Shown here: positions 48,775-57,661 of the stretch, piece after piece
Numbering within the stretch: the stretch's first letter is position 1
Layout of the letters: each line of letters begins with the position of its first letter
Made by a program: the position numbers and the translations under genes
Notes under the pieces: generated by a model
What the model was told of the DNA's origin: nothing
The model's database searches: none
What the model saw: the letters and a program-made list of their open reading frames with translations, nothing else
NCBI RefSeq assembly: GCF_014645815.1
Contig: NZ_BMML01000007.1
Location: forward strand, 62,001-126,000
Direction: 5' to 3'
Length of the DNA stretch: 64,000 nt
Origin: Streptomyces fuscichromogenes
GTDB taxonomy: Bacteria; Actinomycetota; Actinomycetes; Streptomycetales; Streptomycetaceae

Positions 48775-49036
48775 CGACCACCACCCCCTTCCCGCTCCGT
48801 GATAACCCCCGCCCGGTCCGTTCACCCGAGACCCCGGCCGAAGAGAGAGCGAAATCACCCCAGGCCCGTAGCCTCATGAACTTCTCACGACCCCAACGAC
48901 CGGGCCGCGGGCTTGGGTTCCCGACGGGGCGGAGATCGTCGGAGACCGGGTCGCGGGTGGCTCCGGCCCGGGGACGGGCGAGGGCTGACCGGATGCGGGG
49001 TGGCTCGGTCCGGGCGCCGGCTCGGATGCGCCGAGT

Positions 49037-49858
49037 TCAGGCGAGGACCCGCACCGGGTCACCCACCCGGATCGTGCCGGTGGAGCGCGGCACCAGGTTC
49101 TGGCCGAAGACCAGCTGGTTGCCGAACCTGCGGTGCCTGGCCAGCGTCCGCAGCGGCTCCCTGCCGCGCTCGGCGGTGAGCTGGTCGGTCGTGGTCACCA
49201 CGCACCGCCCGCACATCTTCGCGACGCGGAACTCGACCTCGCCGATGGCGATCCGTCTCCAGGAGTCCTCGGCCCAGGCCCGGGTGCCCCGCACGACCAC
49301 GTTCGGCCGGAACCGGTTCATGGGCAGCGGGCCCTCGCCGGCGTCCTCGCCCTGCGCGACCAGTGCGTTGAGCGCGTCCAGCGAGCCCTGCGTGGTGACC
49401 AGCAGGGGAAAGCCGTCGGCGAAGCTCACGGTCTCGCCCGGCAGCGCGTGGTCCGGGTCGATGGGGCGGCGGGTCGCGGGGGCGTCCATGTGGGCGAGGC
49501 GGACATCGGCCTCCAGATACGCGCCGCACCACGCATGAGCCGCGTCCGTCGCCAGGACCGCCTCCACCTTCGTACCGAAGATGTCCACCGGCACCGTGAC
49601 CCCCGGCTCCGGGACCGGCACCGTCAGGGGTGAGCGCCCGGGCGCGGACAGGCGTACGCCGCCGGGCAGCGGCTCGGCGGCGGTGAGCGCGAGGCGCGGC
49701 TGCACGCGCTGGGTGACGACCTTTCCCCCGTCGTCGATCAGAACCCAGCGTCGGTCACCGGCCAGCCCCCAGGGCTCCACGACGGCCTCCCGGGGCGAGA
49801 AGCCCCGGAGCGACTTGACCGGGTGAACGTGAATCGACTGCAGTTCGGCCATCCCCAT
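49037..49858 (-). CDS. MOSC domain protein (mARC/YcbX-like)
   Basis: A 273-residue molybdenum-cofactor sulfurase C-terminal (MOSC) protein with the N-terminal beta-barrel MOSC_N domain: IHVHPVKSLRGFSPREAVVEPWGLAGDRRWVLID. In the MOSC core, MNRFRPNVVVRG and the conserved cysteine in KMCGRCVVTTTDQ would bind the cofactor sulfur or Mo. Relatives reduce N-hydroxylated compounds. ATG 49858 or 49852. Confidence 0.9.
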   Translation of the reverse strand: MGMAELQSIHVHPVKSLRGFSPREAVVEPWGLAGDRRWVLIDDGGKVVTQRVQPRLALTAAEPLPGGVRLSAPGRSPLTVPVPEPGVTVPVDIFGTKVEAVLATDAAHAWCGAYLEADVRLAHMDAPATRRPIDPDHALPGETVSFADGFPLLVTTQGSLDALNALVAQGEDAGEGPLPMNRFRPNVVVRGTRAWAEDSWRRIAIGEVEFRVAKMCGRCVVTTTDQLTAERGREPLRTLARHRRFGNQLVFGQNLVPRSTGTIRVGDPVRVLA

Positions 49859-49900
49859 GACGCCATCGTGCCAGGTCGCACGGACATCGGGGGGTGCCGA

Positions 49901-50362
49901 TCAGTAGCCGCGGTACTGCTGCTGTTGCTGGTTGTTGTACGGGTCCTGGTACGGGGCCGTCTGCGCGGGCCGCGGAGCCGCCGGGCGCATCGCCTCGTAA
50001 CCCGTGCCGCCCATCGCCGGACGGGGCTGCTGCGGCTGCTGCCCGGGGTAGCCGCGCGGTGCCGTCGCCTGCTGCGGGATGTACGCCGTGGGCGCCTGCT
50101 GGAGCGGCGCGGGCTGCTGCATCTGCTGCGGGTAGGCGTAGCCCGGGGCCGGCTGGGAGGGGCCCGCGGGGAGGGCCGGCAGCGCCGACGGCAGCGCGGG
50201 CAGGTTGCTGCCGAAGCTGCTGCCCGTGTCGTAGGCCGGCGGCACCCGGATCGGGGCGATCTGCGGGGTGCCCCGCTCGGCCACGAGCGAGTCGTAGATC
50301 GGAGTGTCCGGGAAGGAGGCGGAGTAGTAGCCGCCGCCATAGGTGGAGCGGGGGGAGGTCAT
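49901..50362 (-). CDS. DUF6643 family Pro/Gln-rich protein
   Basis: A 153-residue, probably disordered protein. The N-terminal TSPRSTYGGGYYSASFPDTPIYDSLVAERGTPQIAPIRVP is strongly conserved in Streptomyces, followed by a Pro/Gln/Ala-rich tail with YPQQMQQPAPLQQ and a run of Gln near the end. I know such proteins as DUF6643; function unknown. ATG 50362 is taken rather than the upstream in-frame extension to 50467. It is divergent from the double TerD gene. Confidence 0.7.
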   Translation of the reverse strand: MTSPRSTYGGGYYSASFPDTPIYDSLVAERGTPQIAPIRVPPAYDTGSSFGSNLPALPSALPALPAGPSQPAPGYAYPQQMQQPAPLQQAPTAYIPQQATAPRGYPGQQPQQPRPAMGGTGYEAMRPAAPRPAQTAPYQDPYNNQQQQQYRGY

Positions 50363-50534
50363 GGCACATAAGTTAAGCCCACGATGTGCTGGTTGGGGAG
50401 ACCGATAAGAGGGTTGTTTTCCGTGTCGGCAGTGACCCTGGATCCCCAATCCGAGCGAACTCGGCAAAAAAGGACGGCAATCAGCGTTCTGATCGTGTAA
50501 AGGCCGAGTTCCGAGCCGGTTACCGCCAGTTGGC

Positions 50535-50570
50535 CAGGGATCTTCCTGTGCCGCTCATGGGAGATCCCTG
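50535..50570 (+). promoter_or_regulatory. Hairpin in the leader region of the TerD gene
   Basis: A 12-bp stem (one G-T pair) pairs CAGGGATCTTCC with GGGAGATCCCTG around a 12-nt loop, 83 bp before ATG 50653. The rest of the 290-bp spacer is notably A+T-richer than the genes and must hold the divergent promoters. Confidence 0.6.
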
Positions 50571-50652
50571 TCCCCGGGAATAGGTTGTCGGGGTAGGGAT
50601 GACCTGGGACCGCCGGGCGGGCCCGGCACGCCGACACGTGATGGGGGCGGAC

Positions 50653-52026
50653 ATGTCAATGCCGAAAGGTTCGAATACACCGGTGCCGACCACGGCGCTG
50701 CGTGTCGAATTGGGTTGGCGCTCCGGTCCGGGTGCCCCCGACGCGGACGCCTCGGCGCTCCTGCTGGTCGCCGGGAAAGTACGCTCCGACGGCGACTTCG
50801 TCTTCTACAACCAGCCGGTGCACGCCTCGGGCGCGGTCCGGCACGAGGGCAAGCGGCGCTCCGGTGACCTGGTCACCGACACCCTTTTCGTCGACCTCGC
50901 GCGCGTGGAGGCCCCGGTCGACCGGATCGTCCTCGCGGCCTCGGCCGACGGCGGTACGTTCGGGCAGGTCCCCGGCCTCCACGTCGAGGTCCGCGACGCG
51001 GCGGACGGAGGCGTGGTGGCCCGGTTCGACAGCACGGGCGCCACGGTGGAAACCGCCTTCGTGCTGGGGGAGTTGTACCGCCGCCAGGGCGGCTGGAAGT
51101 TCCGTGCGGTGGGGCAGGGGTACAGCAGCGGGCTGGAAGGGCTCGCCACCGACTTCGGGATCACGGTGGACGAGCCCCAGCACCCGGCGCGGCCGCCCAT
51201 GCCGCAGACCACCGCTTCGGCCCCGGCGCCGCTCGCCCCTGCGACCCCGGCTCCGGTCGTCCCGCCGTTCCCCGGTCCGGTGCCCCCGCCGGTCCCCGGT
51301 CCGCTCTCGCCGCCGCAGCCGGGTGGACCGACCTTCCCGCAGCATCCGGCGCCGACCTCCGCCGGTCCGCCCGTCCCGCCGCCCCCGCCGACCGCCCCCG
51401 TACGGCTGTCCAAGGTGACGCTCACCAAGGCGGCGCCCTCGGTCTCGCTGGCCAAACAGGGCGGTACCTCGGGCGCGCTACGGGTCAACCTCAACTGGCA
51501 GGTCCGCAAGCAGTTCCCCGGCTGGGGCGGCCGGCGCGGCGCGGCGGGCGACCTCGACCTCGACCTGTGCGCCCTGTACGAGCTGGCGGACGGCCGCAAG
51601 GGCGTCGTGCAGGCGCTGGGCAACGCGTTCGGCTCCCTGAACCGGCCGCCGTACATCCACCTCGACGGCGACGACCGCACCGGTGCCCTGTCGAGCGGGG
51701 AGAACCTCACCGTCAACCTCGATCGCAAACAGGACTTCCGGCGCATCCTGATCTTCGTGACGATCTACCAGGGCGCCACGTCGTTCGCCGACCTGCACGC
51801 CACGGTCACCCTCCAGCCCCAGCACGGCGCCCCGGTCGACTTCTCGCTGGACGAGTGCACGGTGCCCTCGACCGTGTGCGCGCTCGCCCTGATCACCAAC
51901 ACCGGCGGCGACCTGGTCGTACAGCGCGAGGCGCGCTACCTGGTCCCGGATCGTGGGGTCAGCCCGCAGCGGACCGTCGACCGCGCCTACGGCTGGGGCA
52001 TGAACTGGACGCCTGGCCGCAAGTGA
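50653..52026 (+). CDS. TerD family protein with two TerD domains
   Basis: A 457-residue protein. A first TerD-like domain (about 1-180) opens MPKGSNTPVPTTALRVELGW and has DADASALLLVAGKVRSDGDFVFYNQPVHASGAVRH. A long Pro-rich linker follows (about 185-265, many PVPPP/PPPP segments), then a second TerD-type domain (about 280-457) with GDLDLDLCALYELADGRKGVVQALGNAFG and YIHLDGDDRTGA. The Asp clusters fit calcium binding. TerD proteins act in tellurite and stress responses; no other ter gene is nearby. Start ATG 50653 or 50659. Confidence 0.87.
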   Translation: MSMPKGSNTPVPTTALRVELGWRSGPGAPDADASALLLVAGKVRSDGDFVFYNQPVHASGAVRHEGKRRSGDLVTDTLFVDLARVEAPVDRIVLAASADGGTFGQVPGLHVEVRDAADGGVVARFDSTGATVETAFVLGELYRRQGGWKFRAVGQGYSSGLEGLATDFGITVDEPQHPARPPMPQTTASAPAPLAPATPAPVVPPFPGPVPPPVPGPLSPPQPGGPTFPQHPAPTSAGPPVPPPPPTAPVRLSKVTLTKAAPSVSLAKQGGTSGALRVNLNWQVRKQFPGWGGRRGAAGDLDLDLCALYELADGRKGVVQALGNAFGSLNRPPYIHLDGDDRTGALSSGENLTVNLDRKQDFRRILIFVTIYQGATSFADLHATVTLQPQHGAPVDFSLDECTVPSTVCALALITNTGGDLVVQREARYLVPDRGVSPQRTVDRAYGWGMNWTPGRK

Positions 52027-52038
52027 CACACCGGGCGG

Positions 52039-53214
52039 TCAGCCTTCGTCGGTGACCGCGTCGGGGCGCGCGTACGTACGGCCCTTCCAGGCGGCACCGC
52101 GCCCGCGGTAGTGCTGCACCGCCGAGTCGACCGTCATGAGGAGATAGAGGAACGCGGTGAACGGCAGCAGCGGGGCGAGCCACAACGGCTGCCGGTAGTA
52201 GCGGAGCATCGGCGTGTACGTCCCGGTCATCACCAGCCAGGCCGCGGCGCCCAGGAGCAGCGTCGGCGTGCCGGCGGTGACCACCCCCGCCAGCACCGCC
52301 GCCGGCGGTACCAGGTACACCACCGCGAGACCGGCGACCGTACCGAGGAGCAGCAGCGGACTGTGCCGCAGCTGCGCGTACGCGCTGCGAGAGACCATCC
52401 GCCACAGGTCGTGCAGGCGGGGATAGGGGCGCACGCTGTCCACCCGGTCGGCGAGCCCCAGCCAGATGTGTCCTTCGGCGCCCTTCACCGCGCGGGCGAG
52501 CGCCACGTCGTCGATCACGGCGTGCCGGATCGCGTCCGGGATGCGGGCCTTCTCCGCCGTCTCCGTGCGCAGCAGGACACAGCCGCCCGCCGCTGCCGCC
52601 GTGCGCGACCCCTTCCGGCCGATCCGGCGGAACGGGTACAGCTGGGCGAAGAAGTAGACGAAGGCGGGCACCACGAGCCGCTCCCACCGGCTCGCCACCC
52701 GCAGCCGGGCCATCTGCGAGACGACGTCGAAGCCTCCGGTGCGGGCGGCCGCCACCAGCAGCCGAAGACTGTCCGGCTCATGCGCGATGTCGGCGTCCGT
52801 CAGCAGCAGGTACTCGGGGCCACGCGCGTGTGCCAGACCGATGCCGTGCCGTACCGCCCACAGTTTGCCCGTCCAGCCCGGCGGCGGCTCACCGGGCGAG
52901 GTCACGGTCAGCGGCAGCCCGCCGTGGCGCGCGGCCAGCTCCCGGGCCAGATCGCCGGTGCCGTCCGTACTGCCGTCGTCGACCAGGAAGACCTCCGCCC
53001 GCCCCGGATAGTCCTGCGCCAGCAACGACGGCAGACTCAGCGGCAGCACGGCGGCCTCGTCCCGGGCCGGCACCACCACGCACACGTCCGGCCACCCGGC
53101 GGGCTCGCGCCAGGGCGGCAGCCGGACGTCGGTGCGCCAGAAGAAGCCCTGGCAGAGCAGCAGCCACAGCCAGGCGGCGAGGGACACTGCGGCGGTCCAC
53201 GTGAAGGCGCTCAC
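52039..53214 (-). CDS. Family 2 glycosyltransferase (HpnB-like)
   Basis: About 391 residues. One N-terminal helix leads into a GT-A domain: VCVVVPARDEAAVLPLSLPSLLAQDYPGRAEVFLVDDGSTDGTGDLA, the DxD-like LLTDADIAHEPDSL, and the acceptor-side VIDDVALARAVKG. Three to four membrane helices follow at the C-terminus. The pattern matches HpnB-type glycosyltransferases found with hopanoid biosynthesis, but no hopanoid genes adjoin it here. Start GTG 53214 or ATG 53232. Divergent from the racemase gene. Confidence 0.85.
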   Translation of the reverse strand: MSAFTWTAAVSLAAWLWLLLCQGFFWRTDVRLPPWREPAGWPDVCVVVPARDEAAVLPLSLPSLLAQDYPGRAEVFLVDDGSTDGTGDLARELAARHGGLPLTVTSPGEPPPGWTGKLWAVRHGIGLAHARGPEYLLLTDADIAHEPDSLRLLVAAARTGGFDVVSQMARLRVASRWERLVVPAFVYFFAQLYPFRRIGRKGSRTAAAAGGCVLLRTETAEKARIPDAIRHAVIDDVALARAVKGAEGHIWLGLADRVDSVRPYPRLHDLWRMVSRSAYAQLRHSPLLLLGTVAGLAVVYLVPPAAVLAGVVTAGTPTLLLGAAAWLVMTGTYTPMLRYYRQPLWLAPLLPFTAFLYLLMTVDSAVQHYRGRGAAWKGRTYARPDAVTDEG

Positions 53215-53259
53215 TCGCGCAGTCTGCCCCATCGGACCTGTCCGCAACGGCCCATCGTC

Positions 53260-53265
53260 TATCGT
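53260..53265 (+). promoter_or_regulatory. -10 element, leaderless racemase transcript
   Basis: TATCGT lies 6 nt before GTG 53272. No ribosome-binding site and no strong -35 are visible. Confidence 0.5.
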
Positions 53266-53271
53266 GGCCGG

Positions 53272-54063
53272 GTGAAGATCGCGCTCATCGACTCCGGAAT
53301 CGGCCTGCTGGCGGCCACCGCAGCGGTACGGCGGCTGCGCCCCGACGCCGATCTCGTCCTCTCCTTCGACCCCGAGGGCATGCCCTGGGGGCCGCGTACC
53401 CCCGAGGGCATCACCGAGCGTGCCATGGCCGTCGCCGAGGCCGCCGCCGCGCACCGGCCCGACGCGCTGATCATCGGCTGCAACACGGCGACCGTGAACT
53501 CCCTGTCGGCGCTGCGCGCGCGCCTGGAACCCGGCATCCCGGTCATCGGCACGGTCCCGGCGATCAAGCCGGCCGCCGCCGGCGGCGGCCCCGTCGCGAT
53601 CTGGGCGACCCCCGCGACCACGGGCAGCGCCTACCAGCGGGGTCTCATCGAGGACTTCGCCGGTGGTGTGCCGGTCACCGAGGTGCCCTGCTGGGGACTG
53701 GCCGAGGCCGTGGAGCACGCCGACCAGGCCGCCGTCGACGCCGCCGTGACCGCGGCGGCCGAGCTCACCCCCGACGACGTGACGACCGTCGTCCTGGGCT
53801 GCACCCATTACGAGCTCCTGGCGGAACGCATTCGCGCCGCCGTCCAGCGTCCCGGCGCCGCTCCTCTCGTCCTGCACGGCTCCGCCGGTGCGGTGGCCGC
53901 CCAGGCGCTGCGCCGGATCGGCGCGCAGCCGGCCCCCGGCGCACCGGCCACCGGCACGGTGACGGTGTTGCTCAACGGCCGGGAGGGCGAGCTTCCCGAG
54001 GCCGCCCTCGGCTACGCCGAGGCCCGCCTGCTCCGGACGGTGAGTCCGGCCGCGTCCCAGTGA
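53272..54063 (+). CDS. Aspartate/glutamate racemase family protein
   Basis: A 263-residue cofactor-independent racemase. The opening KIALIDSGIGLLAATAAVRRL and the two catalytic cysteines in IIGCNTATVNS (C70) and VVLGCTHYELL (C177) match the MurI fold. The GLL in place of the usual GGL and other differences leave open whether it makes D-glutamate for peptidoglycan or acts on another amino acid. It appears to be translated from a leaderless mRNA. Confidence 0.85.
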   Translation: MKIALIDSGIGLLAATAAVRRLRPDADLVLSFDPEGMPWGPRTPEGITERAMAVAEAAAAHRPDALIIGCNTATVNSLSALRARLEPGIPVIGTVPAIKPAAAGGGPVAIWATPATTGSAYQRGLIEDFAGGVPVTEVPCWGLAEAVEHADQAAVDAAVTAAAELTPDDVTTVVLGCTHYELLAERIRAAVQRPGAAPLVLHGSAGAVAAQALRRIGAQPAPGAPATGTVTVLLNGREGELPEAALGYAEARLLRTVSPAASQ

Positions 54064-54139
54064 GCCCCCGCGGGGCCGGGAATACGCAGATGTGAGCGGT
54101 CACCCTCCGCAACGCGGTACCCGCGCAGCGAAACCTGAG

Positions 54140-54145
54140 TAGTCT
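54140..54145 (+). promoter_or_regulatory. -10 element, leaderless membrane-protein transcript
   Basis: TAGTCT lies 7 nt before ATG 54153; no ribosome-binding site is present. Confidence 0.5.
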
Positions 54146-54152
54146 CGTAGAC

Positions 54153-54710
54153 ATGAGGGACCACCCCCGCGACCGCTCTCCGGACGAGGACACCTCGCAC
54201 CCGGATGTCTGGACCGGGCGCGCCACCAACCGGGTCCAGTGGCTGCTGGCGCTGGTCGGCGCAGCCTGCCTGGCGCTCGGTATCGAACTGGCCGTGGACT
54301 CCGCCTGGACCTCGGGGGTCGCCCCGCTGGTGATGTCGGTCGTGGGCTGCATCGCGGCCGGACTGCTGGTCATCTTCGGGACGCTGGCCTTCGTGCACGT
54401 CGATCTCAAGCTCGACAAGGAGTGCCTCGAAGTCCGTTGCGGTCATATAGGAGTACCGCGTCGGCGTATTCCGCTCTCCCATGTGGTCGGCGCCGACTTC
54501 TCCCCGCAGATCACCCCGCGTCACTGGGGCGGCTGGGGCTACCGCTGGCGCCCAGAGAAGGGCACGGCCGTCGTCGTCCGCCGTGGCGAGGGCATCGTCC
54601 TGCGGCTGTGGGACGGCCACACCTTCACGATCACCGTGGACAACGCCGAGTCCGCGGTGCGTGTCATCAGAGAACGCCTGCGGACGATCACACCGGGCAC
54701 GGCCCACTGA
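54153..54710 (+). CDS. Two-helix membrane protein with PH-like domain
   Basis: A 185-residue protein. A charged head is followed by two membrane helices (about 28-49 and 56-80), then a cytoplasmic beta-rich domain: CLEVRCGHIGVPRRRIPLSHVVGADFSPQITPRHWGGWGYRWRPEKGTAVVVRRGEGIVLRLWDGHTFTITVDNAESAVRVI. This resembles small bacterial PH-type domains. I cannot name a family with certainty. Confidence 0.7.
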   Translation: MRDHPRDRSPDEDTSHPDVWTGRATNRVQWLLALVGAACLALGIELAVDSAWTSGVAPLVMSVVGCIAAGLLVIFGTLAFVHVDLKLDKECLEVRCGHIGVPRRRIPLSHVVGADFSPQITPRHWGGWGYRWRPEKGTAVVVRRGEGIVLRLWDGHTFTITVDNAESAVRVIRERLRTITPGTAH

Positions 54711-54766
54711 CCCCCGCGCCCACACAGGGCCGCACCCCATGTGCGCGGGCCATACACCCGTACGGC

Positions 54767-55795
54767 TCAACTTGCCGGCACTCCCGCCACCCATGGGTGT
54801 GCCGTCGCCAGTCCCGCCAGCAGGCCCGCGCCCGCCGACACCGTCGTGAAGCTCAGTGCGTTGCCGATGGCCGCGATCGCGGCCAGGGCGGTGAGCGCCG
54901 CGCCCGCGGTGAGGACGACCGGTGTGGAGCGGGGTGAGCGCCACAGGGCGTAGAGGATCCAGCAGAACGCGGTGGCCAGCAGCAGGATGCCGACCAGGCC
55001 CTGTTCGGCGGCCTGCTGGAGCGGCGCGGAGTGCGGTTTGCCGTCGGGCAGCAGGGACTCGGACGCGGTGCCGCTCAGCTCGCCGAACCGCCCCGGGCCG
55101 ACGCCCAGGGCGGAGTTCCGGTGCGCGAGACGCAGGGCGTCCCGCCACAGCCGGACGCGATGCTCGCCGAGGGGGCCCTCCAGGGCGGAGGCGAGTCCGG
55201 CGGGCAGGACGTTCGCGGCGACCGCCCAGACCGTGCCGGTCACCAGCACGGCCGCCAGGGCCAGTCCGGCGATGCCCGGACCCCGTCGCCGCATGCGCCC
55301 GGCGGCGAGGGAGCAGAGCAGGACCACGGCACTGGCCACGCAGCCGGCCGCCGAGCCGATGGCCGCCCCCGCCACCGCGATGCCGGCGGCCAGCGTCCGC
55401 AGTCCGAACCGCAGCGCCGGAACCGGCGTCGCCCACGCGGCGCAGCAGGCGCCGCCCGTCGCGAGAACCAGCAGCGCCGCGACGGCACCCGTATGGCCGA
55501 GCGGGGTCGTGAACTGGGGGCCCGGGGGCACCCGGGGCATCGCCACCGCGAGTGCCAGCCCGGCCAGCGCGCCCGCACAGGGCGCGACCACCGGCAACAG
55601 CGACCCGGACATCCGGCCCGCGGCATAGCCCGCGGCCACCGCGAGCACCGCCAGCAGCACGCCCTCGGGCCGTGCGTCGTGTCCGGCCGCCGAGATCAGC
55701 GGCCACCCGGCACAGGCCCCGAGCACCACGACGCCCAGCACATCAGAAACGTTTCGTCTTTCTTTGTCCGCATCCCTGTCGGCAGCGGACGTCAT
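54767..55795 (-). CDS. O-antigen ligase-like (Wzy_C) polytopic membrane protein
   Basis: A 342-residue protein with about ten membrane helices. Near the C-terminus a soluble loop carries RVRLWRDALRLAHRNSALGVGPGRFGEL and HSAPLQQAAEQGLVGILLLA, the Wzy_C pattern of O-antigen ligases and polymerases (Arg and His are catalytic in that family). Substrate in a Gram-positive is unknown, perhaps a cell-wall glycan or teichoic acid. ATG 55795 is the likely start; the frame extends to 55954. Confidence 0.78.
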   Translation of the reverse strand: MTSAADRDADKERRNVSDVLGVVVLGACAGWPLISAAGHDARPEGVLLAVLAVAAGYAAGRMSGSLLPVVAPCAGALAGLALAVAMPRVPPGPQFTTPLGHTGAVAALLVLATGGACCAAWATPVPALRFGLRTLAAGIAVAGAAIGSAAGCVASAVVLLCSLAAGRMRRRGPGIAGLALAAVLVTGTVWAVAANVLPAGLASALEGPLGEHRVRLWRDALRLAHRNSALGVGPGRFGELSGTASESLLPDGKPHSAPLQQAAEQGLVGILLLATAFCWILYALWRSPRSTPVVLTAGAALTALAAIAAIGNALSFTTVSAGAGLLAGLATAHPWVAGVPAS

Positions 55796-55968
55796 CCCGG
55801 TCGACCCCACCGTCGCCCCCCGTACCCCGGTCCCCCGACCTGTGGCAGGCCCCGCCGCCCGCCTCGGCACACCGTAACCGGTGATGCCCGCTTTGTGGAC
55901 GACTTGCGCGGGAACCGTGTGATTCCTGCATGCCGAGACCGTGCTGTCGGCCACAAGGTCAACCGCCG

Positions 55969-55974
55969 TACACT
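55969..55974 (+). promoter_or_regulatory. -10 element, leaderless lnt transcript
   Basis: TACACT lies 6 nt before GTG 55981; no ribosome-binding site is present. Confidence 0.5.
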
Positions 55975-55980
55975 CCCCGA

Positions 55981-57594
55981 GTGACCGTCACCGCAACTTC
56001 CGTGGGCCAGTCGGACCAGCTCACACCGCGCCCCGCGCCCCGCGCACGCGCCCTTCGGCTGCTCCGCCGCCTGGTCCCGGCCGCCGCCTCCGCACTCAGC
56101 GGAGTGCTGCTGTACGTCAGCTTCCCGCCGCGCCCCCTGTGGTGGCTGGCCCTGCTCGCCTTCGCCGGATTCGGGTGGGTACTGCGCGGCCGCACCTGGA
56201 AGGCCGCCCTCGGTCTCGGTTACGTCTTCGGCCTCGGCTTCCTGCTGCCCCTCCTGGTGTGGACCGGTGTCGAGGTCGGCCCCGGCCCGTGGCTCGCGCT
56301 GGTGGCCATCGAGGCGATCTACATCGCGCTGGTCGGCGTGGGTGTGGCCGCCGTCTCCAAGCTTCCCGCCTGGCCGGTGTGGGCGGCCGCCCTATGGATC
56401 GCGGGCGAGGCGGCACGCGCGCGCGTGCCGTTCCGCGGCTTCCCCTGGGGCAAGATCGCCTTCGGGCAGGCGGACGGCGTCTTCCTGCCACTCGCCGCGC
56501 TGGGCGGCACCCCGGTGCTCGGTTTCGCCGTCGTCCTGTGCGGGTTCGGTCTGTACGAGGCGGGGCGGCTGGCCGTCGAGGGCCGGCGTACCCGTGAGTT
56601 CCGGCGCGGGGCGGCGGCCGCGGCCCTGCTGAGCGTGGCTGTGCCCGTGGTGGGCGCGGTCGCCGCGCGGACGCTCGTGAGCGACAAGGCCGAGGACGGC
56701 TCGGTCACCGTCGCGGTCATCCAGGGCAACGTGCCGCGGGCCGGCCTGGACTTCGCGTCGCAGCGGCAGGCCGTGCTCGACTACCACGTCAAGGAGACGC
56801 TCAAGCTGGCCGCCGACGTCAAGGCGGGCAAGGCCGCCAAGCCGGACTTCGTGCTGTGGCCGGAGAACTCCTCCGACGTCGACCCGTACTCCGACGCCGA
56901 CGCGGCCGCCGTGATCGACGGGGCCGCCAAGGCGATGGGCGTGCCCATCTCGGTAGGCGGGGTCGTCGAGCGCGACGGCAAGCTGCTCAACGAGCAGATC
57001 CTGTGGGACCCGGTCAAGGGCCCGACCTCGACGTACGACAAGCGGCAGATCCAGCCCTTCGGCGAGTACCTCCCGCTGCGCGGCCTGGTCGGCGCCATCA
57101 ACAAGAACTGGACCAGCATGGTCCGCCAGGACTTCAGCCGGGGCACGAAGCCCGGTGTCTTCGACATCGACGGCACCAAGGTCGGCCTGGCCACTTGCTA
57201 CGAGGCAGCCTTCGACTGGGACGTCCGGGACACCGTCACGCACGGCGCCGAGATGATCTCCGTACCGAGCAACAACGCCACCTTCGACCGCAGCGAGATG
57301 ACCTACCAGCAGCTCGCCATGTCCCGGATCCGCGCGGTCGAGCACAGCCGGACCGTCACCGTGCCGGTGACCAGCGGCGTCAGCGCGATCATCATGCCGG
57401 ACGGGAAGATCACCCAGAAGACCGGCATGTTCGTGCCCGCCTACCTGGTCCAGAAGGTGCCGCTGCGCACCTCCGAGACGCCCGCGACCAAGTTGGGCAT
57501 CCTGCCCGAGATCGCCCTGGTGCTGATCGCGGCGGGTGGCGTCGGCTGGGCGATCGGGGCCGGTCTGCGCGGGCGGCGCGCCGGTGACGCGTAG
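55981..57594 (+). CDS. lnt: Apolipoprotein N-acyltransferase
   Basis: A 537-residue membrane enzyme that adds the third acyl chain to the N-terminal cysteine of lipoproteins. The N-terminal half has about seven membrane helices, and the C-terminal half is a nitrilase-fold domain with the full catalytic triad: E295 (LWPENSS), K354 (YDKRQIQPFGEY) and C406 (ATCYEAAF). Streptomycetes often encode two such enzymes. The frame upstream of GTG 55981 has no start signal. Confidence 0.93.
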   Translation: MTVTATSVGQSDQLTPRPAPRARALRLLRRLVPAAASALSGVLLYVSFPPRPLWWLALLAFAGFGWVLRGRTWKAALGLGYVFGLGFLLPLLVWTGVEVGPGPWLALVAIEAIYIALVGVGVAAVSKLPAWPVWAAALWIAGEAARARVPFRGFPWGKIAFGQADGVFLPLAALGGTPVLGFAVVLCGFGLYEAGRLAVEGRRTREFRRGAAAAALLSVAVPVVGAVAARTLVSDKAEDGSVTVAVIQGNVPRAGLDFASQRQAVLDYHVKETLKLAADVKAGKAAKPDFVLWPENSSDVDPYSDADAAAVIDGAAKAMGVPISVGGVVERDGKLLNEQILWDPVKGPTSTYDKRQIQPFGEYLPLRGLVGAINKNWTSMVRQDFSRGTKPGVFDIDGTKVGLATCYEAAFDWDVRDTVTHGAEMISVPSNNATFDRSEMTYQQLAMSRIRAVEHSRTVTVPVTSGVSAIIMPDGKITQKTGMFVPAYLVQKVPLRTSETPATKLGILPEIALVLIAAGGVGWAIGAGLRGRRAGDA

Positions 57595-57649
57595 CCGTAC
57601 GCCCGCCGTACGCCCCGTGGTTCGAGCCGGGTGCGCGGAACCGGGCGGT

Positions 57650-57655
57650 TAGGGT
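57650..57655 (+). promoter_or_regulatory. -10 element, leaderless Nudix transcript
   Basis: TAGGGT lies 6 nt before ATG 57662, the commonest form of this arrangement in streptomycetes. Confidence 0.6.
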
Positions 57656-57661
57656 CGGGTC

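Noticed and set aside
55800..55980. Upstream extensions of the O-antigen-ligase-like and lnt frames into their shared spacer
   Set aside because: Both lack ribosome-binding sites, and the lnt extension would run over its own -10 element.
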